Shown piece after piece: positions 1 through 8,194 of a stretch of DNA of 37,276 nucleotides; the stretch's first letter is position 1; each line of letters opens with the position of its first letter. Both the position numbers and the translations under genes were made by a program. The notes under the pieces are model-generated. The model made no database searches, was not told where the DNA came from, and saw only the letters and a list, made by a program, of their open reading frames with translations. The DNA is taken from assembly GCF_000455125.1 (NCBI RefSeq), contig NZ_AUWR01000048.1:1-37276 (forward strand). Reading direction: 5' to 3'. Source of the stretch: Mycobacterium sp. UM_WGJ. Its GTDB lineage: Bacteria; Actinomycetota; Actinomycetes; Mycobacteriales; Mycobacteriaceae.

Positions 1-30
1 AGGAATGGCGCCATGGGTGGAGCGCCGTGA
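1..30 (+). CDS. Mce family protein, mceB position, last 9 codons (partial)
   Basis: The first 30 bases read in frame 1 as RNGAMGGAP followed by TGA at 28-30. That stop overlaps the GTG start of the next gene in a GTGA tetramer, the same coupling seen at most other junctions in both mce operons here. Because the next gene is in the mceC position, this is most simply the C-terminus of an mceB-type protein. Nothing of the domain is visible, so the identity rests on context only. Confidence 0.55.
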   Translation, partial: RNGAMGGAP

Positions 31-1079
31 CCACACCGACCAAGAAGTTCTTCCGCGAATGGCGCACCCGACCGCTGGAGTCCTACAACACCACTTGGCT
101 GGGGTTCGGGGCCCTGGCCGTGGTGGCCGTCGTGGTGGCCGCGGCACTGTTGGTCAAGGTGATCGGCTTCGGCTACACCCGCTACTCCGCGGAGTTCGCC
201 CAGGCCGCCGCGCTGGCCCCCGGGAACCCGATCATGGTCGCCGGCATCGAGGTGGGCCGGGTGACGAGCATGCGACTGGCCGGGGATCACGTGGTGGCCG
301 GCCTGACCGTCCGCAACGACGTCCCCCTGGGTAAGGACACCCGGGCGAAGATCCAGGTGATGACGATCCTCGGGTCGCGGTATCTCAAGCTTGAGCCCGA
401 CGGCCCCGGCTCGCTGCCCGGCAAGCGGATCGACCTCGCCCACACCGAGGTTCCCTACTCCCTGGAGTCACTGCTCGAAGACGCCACCACCACCTTCGAC
501 CAGGTTGACTCCGACCAGTTCGGGCAGTCCCTGGCCGTGCTCGGCCAACAACTCAGCGGGCTGCCGCCGGTGATTCCGCAAGCGATGGCCAACCTGCACA
601 CGCTGTCGAAGATCACCGCCGACCGCCGCGACCAGCTGGGCACCCTGCTCGCCAGCACCCAGCGGGTGGCCACCACCCTGCGCAACCAGCAGACGCATCT
701 GGGAAACCTGGTTGATCAAAGCCAGGACTTCATCGGCGAGCTGGTGGCACGGCAGAACACCTTCCACGCCATGATGGCCGCGTTGACCAGTCTGGCGGGC
801 CAGCTCAACAGTGTCGTGGTCACCGACCGCGCCATGCTCGACGACATGCTGGTCAATATCCGCGCTCTCTCGGACATGCTCGGCCAGCACGACGACCTGC
901 TGCGCAGCCTGCTCCAGTCCGCGCCGCCGCCGCTGCGGGGAATCACCAACGCCACCGGCTATGGACCCGGCATCGAGTTCTTCGCCGGCAACGGGATCGC
1001 GATCGACTCGTGGATGTGCGCCATCAGCGGCCGCGCCAAGCAGTTCGGCATGATCGAGTACTTCAAGGACTGCAAATGA
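27..1079 (+). CDS. Mce family protein, mceC position
   Basis: A 350-residue Mce substrate-binding subunit of a lipid importer (MlaD-type domain). Residues about 25-47 are a single N-terminal membrane segment rich in V and A. The MlaD-like beta domain follows at about 50-125, with the typical phrases GNPIMVAGIEVGRV and TILGSRYLKLEP. The long helical region (about 145-300) probably builds the hydrophobic channel. It ends in CAISGRAKQFGMIEYFKDCK and lacks the proline-rich tail of the mce1 proteins in this window. The GTG start lies in the GTGA overlap with the preceding stop; the stop overlaps the next gene in ATGA. The paralogue number (mce2, 3, 5 and so on) cannot be decided from the sequence alone. 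Confidence 0.92.
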   Translation: MTTPTKKFFREWRTRPLESYNTTWLGFGALAVVAVVVAAALLVKVIGFGYTRYSAEFAQAAALAPGNPIMVAGIEVGRVTSMRLAGDHVVAGLTVRNDVPLGKDTRAKIQVMTILGSRYLKLEPDGPGSLPGKRIDLAHTEVPYSLESLLEDATTTFDQVDSDQFGQSLAVLGQQLSGLPPVIPQAMANLHTLSKITADRRDQLGTLLASTQRVATTLRNQQTHLGNLVDQSQDFIGELVARQNTFHAMMAALTSLAGQLNSVVVTDRAMLDDMLVNIRALSDMLGQHDDLLRSLLQSAPPPLRGITNATGYGPGIEFFAGNGIAIDSWMCAISGRAKQFGMIEYFKDCK

Positions 1080-2281
1080 GCGCGACATCGACGACCGCGG
1101 CAGACGACCCGATCGAGGAGCCGGCAGACACCGACTCCACGCTGCCCGGCACCCAGCCGGTAGCTGCCGGCAAGAGTCGTCGCGGGGTCAAGGCGCTGGT
1201 GGCGACGCTGATCGCCGGTGCCCTGATCATTGCCGTCGTGGCCGGCTCACACCTCAACCCCTTCGGCGGGCACATCACCGTCACCGCCCAATTCGACAGC
1301 GCCGCGGGTCTTTACGAAGGCAATGTGGTCGCGGTGCTCGGCATGCCGGTCGGCAAGGTCCGCAAGGTCACCCCCAAGGGCGAGTACGTCGAGGCGGAGT
1401 TCACCGTCGACCGCGGTGTGAAGATCCCCGCCGACGTCAACGCCGTAACCATCAACACCTCGATCCTCACCGCGCGCCAGATCGAGCTGACCCCGGCGTA
1501 TTCGAGCGGCCCGGTGTTGGCCGACCGCACCACTATCGGGCTGAACCGCACCCGCACACCGGTGGCGTTCGATCGCGTGCTGGACATGCTCGACAAGGTC
1601 TCCAAGTCACTCGGCGGCGACGGCAAGGGCAACGGGCCGGTGGCCGATGTGATCAACGCCGGCGCCGATATCGCCAACGGCAACGGCGAGAAGATCAAGT
1701 CGGCACTGAGCGAGCTGTCCCTGGCCCTGCGGCTCAGCTCCGACCGTGGCGAGGCGACCGGCGACCAGTTGACCACGATCATCACCAATCTCAGCTCGCT
1801 GATGGACGCCGCGGCCCGCAACGACGCGAAGCTGCGTCAATTCGGTTCCACCACGCGTCAGTTGAGTCAGATGCTGGCCAACGAGGACTTCGGTACCGGG
1901 CGCACCGGGCGCAAGTTCAACGAGATCATCAGCCAGGCAACGTCGCTGCTGCAGGCCAATCGGGACCACCTCAAACAGAGCATTCTCAACGGCGACACCG
2001 CCGTAACGACCTTCGTGGACAAGCAGCGCGACCTGGCCGAGCTGATCAACCTGCTCCCGCTGACGCTGGAGAACCTCTACAACGCCGTCGACTCCAACAA
2101 CGGAGCGGTCCGCCTGCACGCACTGGTCGACAAGATCCTGGTCGACAGCCAAAGCACCAAGGAACTGTGCAACATGATGCACCTCCGGCAATTGGGATGC
2201 GGCACCGGAACCTTGGCGGACTACGGGCCGGACTTCGGCCTCACCTATGTCCTGGACGGCCTTTCGATGATGGGACAGTAG
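1076..2281 (+). CDS. Mce family protein, mceD position
   Basis: A 401-residue Mce subunit. The ATG at 1076 overlaps the previous TGA (ATGA). An in-frame start at 1010 exists but would add 22 residues that only read through the upstream gene. The N-terminus is a charged cytoplasmic stretch of about 40 residues, followed by a membrane segment (VKALVATLIAGALIIAVVAG). The MlaD-like domain comes next (FDSAAGLYEGNVVAVLGMPVGKV), then a long helical part. The C-terminus carries two cysteines (ELCNMMHLRQLGCG). It presumably assembles with the MceA-F partners into the hetero-oligomeric channel spanning the periplasm. Confidence 0.92.
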   Translation: MSATSTTAADDPIEEPADTDSTLPGTQPVAAGKSRRGVKALVATLIAGALIIAVVAGSHLNPFGGHITVTAQFDSAAGLYEGNVVAVLGMPVGKVRKVTPKGEYVEAEFTVDRGVKIPADVNAVTINTSILTARQIELTPAYSSGPVLADRTTIGLNRTRTPVAFDRVLDMLDKVSKSLGGDGKGNGPVADVINAGADIANGNGEKIKSALSELSLALRLSSDRGEATGDQLTTIITNLSSLMDAAARNDAKLRQFGSTTRQLSQMLANEDFGTGRTGRKFNEIISQATSLLQANRDHLKQSILNGDTAVTTFVDKQRDLAELINLLPLTLENLYNAVDSNNGAVRLHALVDKILVDSQSTKELCNMMHLRQLGCGTGTLADYGPDFGLTYVLDGLSMMGQ

Positions 2282-2283
2282 AC

Positions 2284-3531
2284 GTGACACCACGATCGAG
2301 ACGGGCACCGAGGACTGCCCTCGCCTTGTTGTGCAGTGCCGTCATCGCCTCGTCGGCAGCGGGCTGCGGCACCAGCGGGCTGGACAGCCTGCCGCTGCCG
2401 GCCCCGGGTATCGGCAGCGGGGGTTACCTGATCACCGCGGTGTTCGCCAACGCGCTCAACCTGCCCAGCCACGCCAAGGTGAAGCTCTCGGGTGCCGACG
2501 TGGGCCAGATGGAGTCGATGGTCGCGCGCAACTACACCGCGGTCAGCACGCTGCGCATCATGGACGGCGTCCGAATTCCGGTGGGCAGCACCGCTGAACT
2601 GCGGTCAGCCACACCGCTCGGGGACGTCTTCGTGGCGATCAAACCGCCGACCTCCGTTGACCCCTCTGCGCCACTGCTCAAGGGCGGCGACTCCATCGGA
2701 CTGGATGCGACCACCTCGGCCGCCACCGTGGAGTCGGTGCTGAGCTCGGCAGCGCTGCTGGTGAACGGCGGCGCCGTGCAGAACTTCACCAACATCGTCA
2801 ACGGCGCCGGGAAAGCCACCGGCGACCAGGGCAAGGCGTTCGGGAAGCTGATCAACCAGTCCAACGAGCTGCTGGCCAAACTCAACGCCCGATCCGGGGA
2901 GATCGAGACGGCCCTTCGTGAGACCAGCCGGCTCGCCGACCAACTCGATGCCCGCAGCGCCGCACTCACCGACGTGCTCAACGCGGCGGGGCCGGCGACC
3001 GACACCCTGGTGGACAACACCAGCCAGATCGCCGACCTGGTCGAGCAATTGGGCGCGACCAGCCGACAGCTGGCCCGGTTCCCGTCGATTGCCGGGACCG
3101 ACGATTCCGGGCACAGCTTCATCAAGGACGCCAACGTGGTGGCCGGTGCGTGGAACGACGTGGCCACCGATCCCAGCACCAGCCTGGCCGCCCTCAACCG
3201 GCTGATGGCGCCGTTCATCAAGATGACGGCAGGTTCGGGTGTTTCGATGCACGCCAGCATCGACCGCCTGGTGTGGGGTTCCATGCCCGACGCCGGGTTC
3301 AAGGGCGACCCGGCGTTCCACGGCCCGAAGCGCTACGACTGGGCCAAGATGGCCGGTTCGATCAAATACGCGCTGTGGCGGCTGCAGGAACGCGTGGTGG
3401 GTCGCGGCCCGGACACCGACATGGGCCAAGCACCGTGGACGGCCGTCGGCCCGCCGATACCGCCGACCCCGGCGGAGGTTGACGCCGAAGACGCCGCGCC
3501 CGGCCCACTGATACCGAGGCCCACACCATGA
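2284..3531 (+). CDS. Mce family lipoprotein, mceE position (LprK/LprM class)
   Basis: A 415-residue lipoprotein member of the Mce complex. The GTG at 2284 gives a signal peptide of the form VTPRSRRAPRTALALLCSAV with a lipobox-like SAAGC and acceptor Cys28. The -3 position is Ala rather than the usual Leu, so the box is slightly atypical. The MlaD-like domain (about 45-125; LSGADVGQMESM, TPLGDVFVAI) precedes a helical region and a proline-rich tail (PPIPPTPAEVDAEDAAPGP). The start is 2 bases after the mceD stop. An in-frame start at 2167 is rejected because it would overlap mceD by 115 bases and bury the signal peptide. Confidence 0.92.
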   Translation: MTPRSRRAPRTALALLCSAVIASSAAGCGTSGLDSLPLPAPGIGSGGYLITAVFANALNLPSHAKVKLSGADVGQMESMVARNYTAVSTLRIMDGVRIPVGSTAELRSATPLGDVFVAIKPPTSVDPSAPLLKGGDSIGLDATTSAATVESVLSSAALLVNGGAVQNFTNIVNGAGKATGDQGKAFGKLINQSNELLAKLNARSGEIETALRETSRLADQLDARSAALTDVLNAAGPATDTLVDNTSQIADLVEQLGATSRQLARFPSIAGTDDSGHSFIKDANVVAGAWNDVATDPSTSLAALNRLMAPFIKMTAGSGVSMHASIDRLVWGSMPDAGFKGDPAFHGPKRYDWAKMAGSIKYALWRLQERVVGRGPDTDMGQAPWTAVGPPIPPTPAEVDAEDAAPGPLIPRPTP

Positions 3532-4778
3532 TCGACGCACTCAGTCGCCAGATCGTGGCCCTGGTCCGCGCCGGCTACCGGCGCAAGAACCTGCTGTCCG
3601 GGCTCGCGTTGGCAATGACCCTGGTGGTGGCGGTCGGCTACCTGCTGGTGGGGGCACTGCGGGTGAACCCGGCACGATCGACCTACCAGATCACCATCGC
3701 ACTGCCCGATTCCGGCGGACTGCTCACCAACCAGGACGTGTCGGTGCGCGGCGTGCCGGTCGGCCGGATCGAGTCGCTGCGAATCACGCCGCAAGGCATC
3801 GACGCGGTCGCCAACGTCGACTCGAAGGTGAAGATTCCCGCCGCCAGCCCGGTACGCGTCTCCGGCCTGTCAGCGGCCGGCGAGCAGTACATCGACTTCG
3901 AACCCCCTTCGAACGACGGTCCATTCCTGTCGGCCGGCAGCGTGGTGTCCCGGGATCGCGCGACGACGCCGATTCCCATTTCGCAGTTGCTCGCCGACGC
4001 CGACGGCATGCTGGCCCAGACCGATCCACGCAAACTCGATCTGATCAAGAAGGAGCTCAGCCTCTCCGACGAAGGCCCGCGCAAGCTCACCGACATCGTC
4101 GACGGCGGCACCTTCCTGCTGTCCACCCTGGATTCGGTGCTGCCGGAGACAGTGAGCCTGCTCAGGTCGAGCCGGATCGTGCTGACCATGCTCAGCGACG
4201 TCAACAACGGCATGGCCGCAACATCAGCCAATCTCGACAAAGTGTTCAAGGGCGTCACTTCGATGATCGGGGGATACCACCGATTGGTCGACCAGGCTCC
4301 GGGGATGCTGGCGCAGGTCGACGCGCTGTTCGACGACAACTCCGACACCATGGTCGGGCTGCTGGGGAATCTGGTCACCCCCGCTCAGCTGCTCTACGTG
4401 CGCACTCCCGCGCTCAACGCCCTGTTCCCCAACTACCGCGGTTCCACGGTGGAGGCGCTCAGCTCGGCCATCCACGAAGACGGCATGTGGGCGACCGTCG
4501 ACATCTACCCGCGCTACACCTGCGACTACGGCACGCCCCGGCGCCCTCTGTCCCAGGCGGACTACCCGGAGCCGTTCCTGTACGGCTACTGCCGCGACAC
4601 CGACCAGTCCGTGCTGGTGCGCGGCGCCCACAATGCGCCACGCCCACCCGGTGATGACACCGCTGGCCCCCCGCCCGGTGCGGACCTGGCGGCCACCACC
4701 GACCCGACCCCCAAGGGCCGCTACACGATTCCCACCCCATACGGCGGGCCGCCACTGCTGATCGAACCGCCTCGTTGA
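3528..4778 (+). CDS. Mce family protein, mceF position
   Basis: A 416-residue Mce subunit and the last of the six. The ATG at 3528 overlaps the mceE stop (ATGA). Residues about 22-44 form the membrane anchor (LSGLALAMTLVVAVGYLLVG). The MlaD-like domain (about 50-125) contains GGLLTNQDVSVRGVPVGRIE and AAGEQYIDFEPP, which resemble the F-type sequence in the mce1 operon of this window (SAIGEQYLDL). A helical region follows, then a Cys-containing segment (YTCDYG, YGYCRDTDQS) and a proline-rich end. No Mas gene is fused to it; Mas follows after 19 bases. Confidence 0.92.
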   Translation: MIDALSRQIVALVRAGYRRKNLLSGLALAMTLVVAVGYLLVGALRVNPARSTYQITIALPDSGGLLTNQDVSVRGVPVGRIESLRITPQGIDAVANVDSKVKIPAASPVRVSGLSAAGEQYIDFEPPSNDGPFLSAGSVVSRDRATTPIPISQLLADADGMLAQTDPRKLDLIKKELSLSDEGPRKLTDIVDGGTFLLSTLDSVLPETVSLLRSSRIVLTMLSDVNNGMAATSANLDKVFKGVTSMIGGYHRLVDQAPGMLAQVDALFDDNSDTMVGLLGNLVTPAQLLYVRTPALNALFPNYRGSTVEALSSAIHEDGMWATVDIYPRYTCDYGTPRRPLSQADYPEPFLYGYCRDTDQSVLVRGAHNAPRPPGDDTAGPPPGADLAATTDPTPKGRYTIPTPYGGPPLLIEPPR

Positions 4779-4797
4779 TGCTCAAGGAGATGCCGCG

Positions 4798-5412
4798 GTG
4801 AGCACCGCCGACGAACCGACCGCCGAGACCACGCCCGAGGACGTGGAATCCACTGCGGTTGAACCGGAGTCGAAAGCCGTCGAGGACGCGGACGAGGCCG
4901 CCACCGTGGAGTCGGCGGTAGCACCGGCACGCAAGGGTCGGATCCCGTTGCCAGTCGTGGCCGTCGCAGCCGCTTATGTCACCGTGTTCGGGCTGGTCTT
5001 CGGCCTCGGATGGCAGCTGGCGCAACAGGAGCGGGTCTCTGCGGCGGAAACAGCTGGACGCCAGGCGGCGGTGGACTACGCCCAGGTGTTGACCAGCATC
5101 GACTCCAACAAGGTCGATGACGACTTCAGCGCGGTCCTCAACGGCGCGACCGGGGATTTCAAAGACACTTACACCAAGGCCAGCGTTCAGCTGCGGCAGC
5201 TGCTGATCGACAACAAGGCGACCGCACAGGGCACGGTGGTGGAGTCCGCCGTGCAGTCCGGTTCCAAGGACACCGTGGTAGTGCTGTTGATGGTCAACCA
5301 GACGATCACCAACACCACGCGGCCCGACCCGCGGGTGGACCGCACCCGGATGAAGATGACGATGCAGAATGTCGACGGCCGGTGGCTGGCGAGCAAAGTC
5401 GAATTGCCTTAG
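4798..5412 (+). CDS. Mce-associated membrane protein (Mas)
   Basis: A 204-residue protein with Mas layout: an acidic, Glu/Ala/Thr-rich cytoplasmic N-terminus (about 1-40), a membrane helix at about 48-70 (VVAVAAAYVTVFGLVFGLGW) and an extracytoplasmic domain of about 130 residues. That domain carries the family pattern in which a small-molecule or interaction fold ends in VDGRWLASKVELP. Mas proteins are thought to stabilise the Mce complex. The start is GTG with a clear ribosome site AAGGAGA at 4784-4790, 7 bases upstream. Only one Mas gene is present, against four in the mce1 operon here. Confidence 0.85.
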   Translation: MSTADEPTAETTPEDVESTAVEPESKAVEDADEAATVESAVAPARKGRIPLPVVAVAAAYVTVFGLVFGLGWQLAQQERVSAAETAGRQAAVDYAQVLTSIDSNKVDDDFSAVLNGATGDFKDTYTKASVQLRQLLIDNKATAQGTVVESAVQSGSKDTVVVLLMVNQTITNTTRPDPRVDRTRMKMTMQNVDGRWLASKVELP

Positions 5413-5422
5413 GAGGCAGGCT

Positions 5423-6217
5423 ATGTGGGCGACCCGGCTACTGACGGGCATGCTCGCCGCGGCACTTGCGGTGGCCACGGTGTCCGGGACACCGGTCGCC
5501 GGTGCTTCAGCGCCGTCGTTCTGCAGCGGGCTGGGCGGCAATTGGGACGGGCAGTACTGCACCACCGACGTGCAATCCGAGCGGCTGGCCACCCGCTATA
5601 TCCGGATGGCGGTGCCCGGAGACCTGGTCGACCACCCGGTCGCCGGTCCCCCGATCCGTGACTACCTGTCGAAGTTGTTCAACAACTGGCGCAGTAAAGG
5701 TGCCTCGATGGTGGCCGACAGCTGGGGAAATGAGAACTACGAGATCTTCCAGCACGGAAACGCATTGACCGCGGTCTTCCACGAGGACTACCACTCCGAC
5801 GGTCCCTACATCAACAACGCCTACCGCACTTTCACGTTCGACATGGGCGCCGGCGGGCGGCAGTTGCAATTGGCCGACATCACCAAGCCTGGGATCGACC
5901 CACTGGCGACGATCCCGCAACTGGGCGAGCCTTACATCAAGGAGGCACTGGACCGGGCGTTCTGGGAGCACCGCCCCGGAGACTATCCCTTTGTCCCGGA
6001 GCGCTTCACGCCCGACAAGGTGTTCTCCGGCGGCTACCGGTCGTGGGCGCTGACCCCCGATGAGCTGATTCTCTACATGCCCGACTACCCGGTCAGCCAC
6101 GACAGTCCGATCCAGTACAACCAGATGCAGTGGTACATGGACGGCGGCAACGTACAGGCGCACATCCCGCTGTCCGCACTGAGCTCGATCCTGCGACCGG
6201 AGTACGGCGGGTCCTAA
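5423..6217 (+). CDS. Secreted RsiV/MPT64-like (DUF3298-type) protein at the end of the mce operon
   Basis: A 264-residue probable secreted protein. The ATG at 5423 has a strong AGGAGG (5411-5416) starting directly after the Mas stop, so it belongs to the operon. A Sec signal peptide (MWATRLLTGMLAAALAVATV) ends near AGASAPSF. The mature protein begins with a short Cys-bounded segment (FCSGLGGNWDGQYCTT). A domain follows whose phrases FHEDYHSDG, RTFTFDMGAGGRQLQLADI and ALTPDELILY...AHIPLSALSSIL match the MPT64/RsiV fold pattern as I know it. From memory, the M. tuberculosis mce3 operon also ends in secreted proteins, which would fit an mce3-like origin, but I cannot verify this. The function is unknown. 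Confidence 0.7.
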   Translation: MWATRLLTGMLAAALAVATVSGTPVAGASAPSFCSGLGGNWDGQYCTTDVQSERLATRYIRMAVPGDLVDHPVAGPPIRDYLSKLFNNWRSKGASMVADSWGNENYEIFQHGNALTAVFHEDYHSDGPYINNAYRTFTFDMGAGGRQLQLADITKPGIDPLATIPQLGEPYIKEALDRAFWEHRPGDYPFVPERFTPDKVFSGGYRSWALTPDELILYMPDYPVSHDSPIQYNQMQWYMDGGNVQAHIPLSALSSILRPEYGGS

Positions 6218-6227
6218 CGGAGCCCGG

Positions 6228-6893
6228 CTAGCCGTACCGAAACAACGCCAGGCTCGCCAGCACCACGATCCCAGCGATCGCGATGACCGGCGCCACCATG
6301 ATGGGCGTCAACGTGGCCCCGACGACGGCGCCCAGGATCATCACGAAAACGACGCCGTAGCGCAGCTTTCCGCGTTCGCCGGTCCCACCGGCCAACCGGC
6401 TGTCCACCCCGATACCGACGATCGTCGAGGTGAGCACCGTGGTGTAAAGCTCCTGAATGCCGAACTGGCGGGCGCTCGAGTTCTGCACACCGAACGCGAT
6501 CGCCAGGCCGGCGATCAAGAGCAGCTTGCTGGTGCCGTAGTAGTCCAGCACACCCATGCCCGCCAGTGCGGCCAGCACCAGAAGCATCACTGCCTCCAGT
6601 CCCAGTGCGATCGTGAGCCAGTAGCGGGGCCGCTGGCCGAAGCTTCGGAACAACCGCCCGCCGATGACCGCGCCCAGCAGGAATCCCGCCACCGCGACGA
6701 TCGCAGCGGTCAGATCGAATCCGGTGCTGGGGACGAACAGGAACCCCAGGAAGATCGCATTGCCAGTCATATTCGCCACGAATACCCGGCCGAGCACCAA
6801 GACACTGACCGCGTCGACCAGACCCGTGGCGAAGGTCAGCAGCATTAGCGCGATCACCGTGCGCCGCTGCGACAACGGCGACGCGATCGGCAT
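6228..6893 (-). CDS. DUF1275 (YoaK-like) multi-pass membrane protein
   Basis: A 221-residue integral membrane protein with about six hydrophobic helices. The family hallmarks are TFATGLVDAVSVLVLGRVFVANMTGNAIFLGF near the N-terminus and the central GVQNSSARQFGIQELYTTVLTSTIVG. These match DUF1275/YoaK, a transporter-like family without a settled function. It starts with ATG 30 bases after the last mas stop, on the same strand, so it may be read through from the mce1 operon. Its stop lies 10 bases from the stop of the convergent + strand mce operon. I do not know it as a standard mce1 gene. Confidence 0.82.
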   Translation of the reverse strand: MPIASPLSQRRTVIALMLLTFATGLVDAVSVLVLGRVFVANMTGNAIFLGFLFVPSTGFDLTAAIVAVAGFLLGAVIGGRLFRSFGQRPRYWLTIALGLEAVMLLVLAALAGMGVLDYYGTSKLLLIAGLAIAFGVQNSSARQFGIQELYTTVLTSTIVGIGVDSRLAGGTGERGKLRYGVVFVMILGAVVGATLTPIMVAPVIAIAGIVVLASLALFRYG

Positions 6894-6923
6894 GCTATCC
6901 GCTAACCCTCGTCCGGTCCTGGG

Positions 6924-7679
6924 CTAGCCCTGGAGACGTGGAGTCAGGTCCAGCGAGGTGATGGTGGGCATCCTGGTGACCACCCACCGGTTCTGGTCGC
7001 GCTTCATGAAGAGCCGGTAGGTCAGGTACTTGATCTGGGGGATCGATTTGCTCAGTTCGCTGGTTGCCGTGGTGTTGGTGTAGACGATCACCGTGGCCTC
7101 GGGACCATTCAGGGTCTCGACGGCCGCACCGACGATCTCGGTGGTGTCGGTGACCCTGGCCTGCTTGTTGCTGTCCGCGATGGCGTCAATGAACTTGCGG
7201 TACTGGGCTTCCAGGTCGCCACTGAGATAGACCGAGGCCCGATCCGGAAGGGAATCCATGTTTTCCGGGGTGTAGTTCCACAGCGTGTGGATCGCCCGGG
7301 CCGCAGTCCTGGCGATGTCGAGCTTGATGGCCACCTCCGCGCGATCCAGGAGATACGGCTGGGCCGCGGCGCCCGCAAACGCGGCGGCGCCCACGAATGC
7401 CGCGGCCGAGAGCGCAACCGCAAGCCGCACACCGAACTTGCCCCGACCCGGGCGCTTCGCCGCCGCCTGCTCGGCGACGACCGACTCCTGGTCCTCGGCT
7501 TCGGCCTCGGTCTCGGAGGCTTCGGTCTCAGAAGCCTCGGTCTCGGACTCCACCTCGGCGGCGTCGGCTGCCGGCTTGAGGTCGTCCGTCGGCTCAGCGG
7601 TGGGATCGATTTCCGGATCGACCTCTGTCCCGGAGGACGCGTCGGTCACAGCACCTGGTTCAGATTGCTGATCTTCCAC
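6924..7679 (-). CDS. Mce-associated membrane protein, fourth Mas of mce1 (Rv0178-like)
   Basis: A 251-residue Mas protein. The N-terminal 85 residues are highly acidic and repetitive (tandem ETEASE units), followed by a membrane helix (VRLAVALSAAAFVGAAAFAG) and an extracytoplasmic domain ending in RDQNRWVVTRMPTITSLDLTPRL. Two GTG starts compete. The one at 7679 has a good purine-rich site (AAGGAAGGGG) but overlaps the upstream gene by 34 bases. The one at 7649 makes the GTGA overlap typical of this operon and gives 241 residues, close to what I recall for Rv0178. It is the last mce1 operon gene before the DUF1275 gene. Confidence 0.85.
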   Translation of the reverse strand: MEDQQSEPGAVTDASSGTEVDPEIDPTAEPTDDLKPAADAAEVESETEASETEASETEAEAEDQESVVAEQAAAKRPGRGKFGVRLAVALSAAAFVGAAAFAGAAAQPYLLDRAEVAIKLDIARTAARAIHTLWNYTPENMDSLPDRASVYLSGDLEAQYRKFIDAIADSNKQARVTDTTEIVGAAVETLNGPEATVIVYTNTTATSELSKSIPQIKYLTYRLFMKRDQNRWVVTRMPTITSLDLTPRLQG

Positions 7680-8194
7680 TGGTCCCCTTCCTTCTGTGCT
7701 GTGGCGAGCCAGCGGGTGGCCACCTTGACATCGTGCTTTCCGTCCGATGACTTACTGGTGTTCTCCACCGCCACCAGCAAGCTCACGCTGCCATCGTCAT
7801 TCCACCGTTCGACACCGGCCGCTCTGACCAGCCCGGTGGTCGGCTCGCTACGCGCCACCGCGATCAGGATCTGATTGGCCTTCTCCTGGTATTGCTCGGC
7901 GAAATCGCCGGTTGCGTGGTCCAGGACATTCGCCAGGTAGTCGTTGGCGTGGAATGGATCTGGCGAGGTGAACATCGTCATGAACGATTCGACCGCGTCC
8001 CGGGCCTCGATGTTCCGCACCACTGTTCGCCGGTGTTGCTCGTGGGTTATCAGTGTCATCGCGCACACCGCGATGGCTGCGGCGGTCACCACAAGCGAAC
8101 TGGCGATCACCATCGGCAGCCGTCGACGCCGGGGCGCCACCTGGGCGACGAAGAGCGGTTGGTCCTCGGTGGGCACGCGGCGGCGGGGGCTCAT
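7646..8194 (-). CDS. Mce-associated membrane protein, third Mas of mce1 (Rv0177-like)
   Basis: A 182-residue Mas protein: a basic cytoplasmic N-terminus (MSPRRRVPTEDQPLFV, then RRRRLP), a membrane helix (MVIASSLVVTAAAIAVCAMT) and an extracytoplasmic Mas domain ending in KEGDQWKISNLNQVL. The ATG at 8194 overlaps the previous stop (ATGA). An in-frame upstream start at 8251 is rejected because it would overlap the RDD-Mas gene by 60 bases. Length and position match the third of the four Rv0175-Rv0178 genes as I remember them. Confidence 0.85.
   Translation of the reverse strand: MSPRRRVPTEDQPLFVAQVAPRRRRLPMVIASSLVVTAAAIAVCAMTLITHEQHRRTVVRNIEARDAVESFMTMFTSPDPFHANDYLANVLDHATGDFAEQYQEKANQILIAVARSEPTTGLVRAAGVERWNDDGSVSLLVAVENTSKSSDGKHDVKVATRWLATAQKEGDQWKISNLNQVL

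Noticed and set aside
1-6217. Naming the + strand operon mce3
   Set aside because: The secreted protein at its end is suggestive, but yrbE, mceA and mceB are outside the window and I cannot compare paralogues, so no number is assigned.
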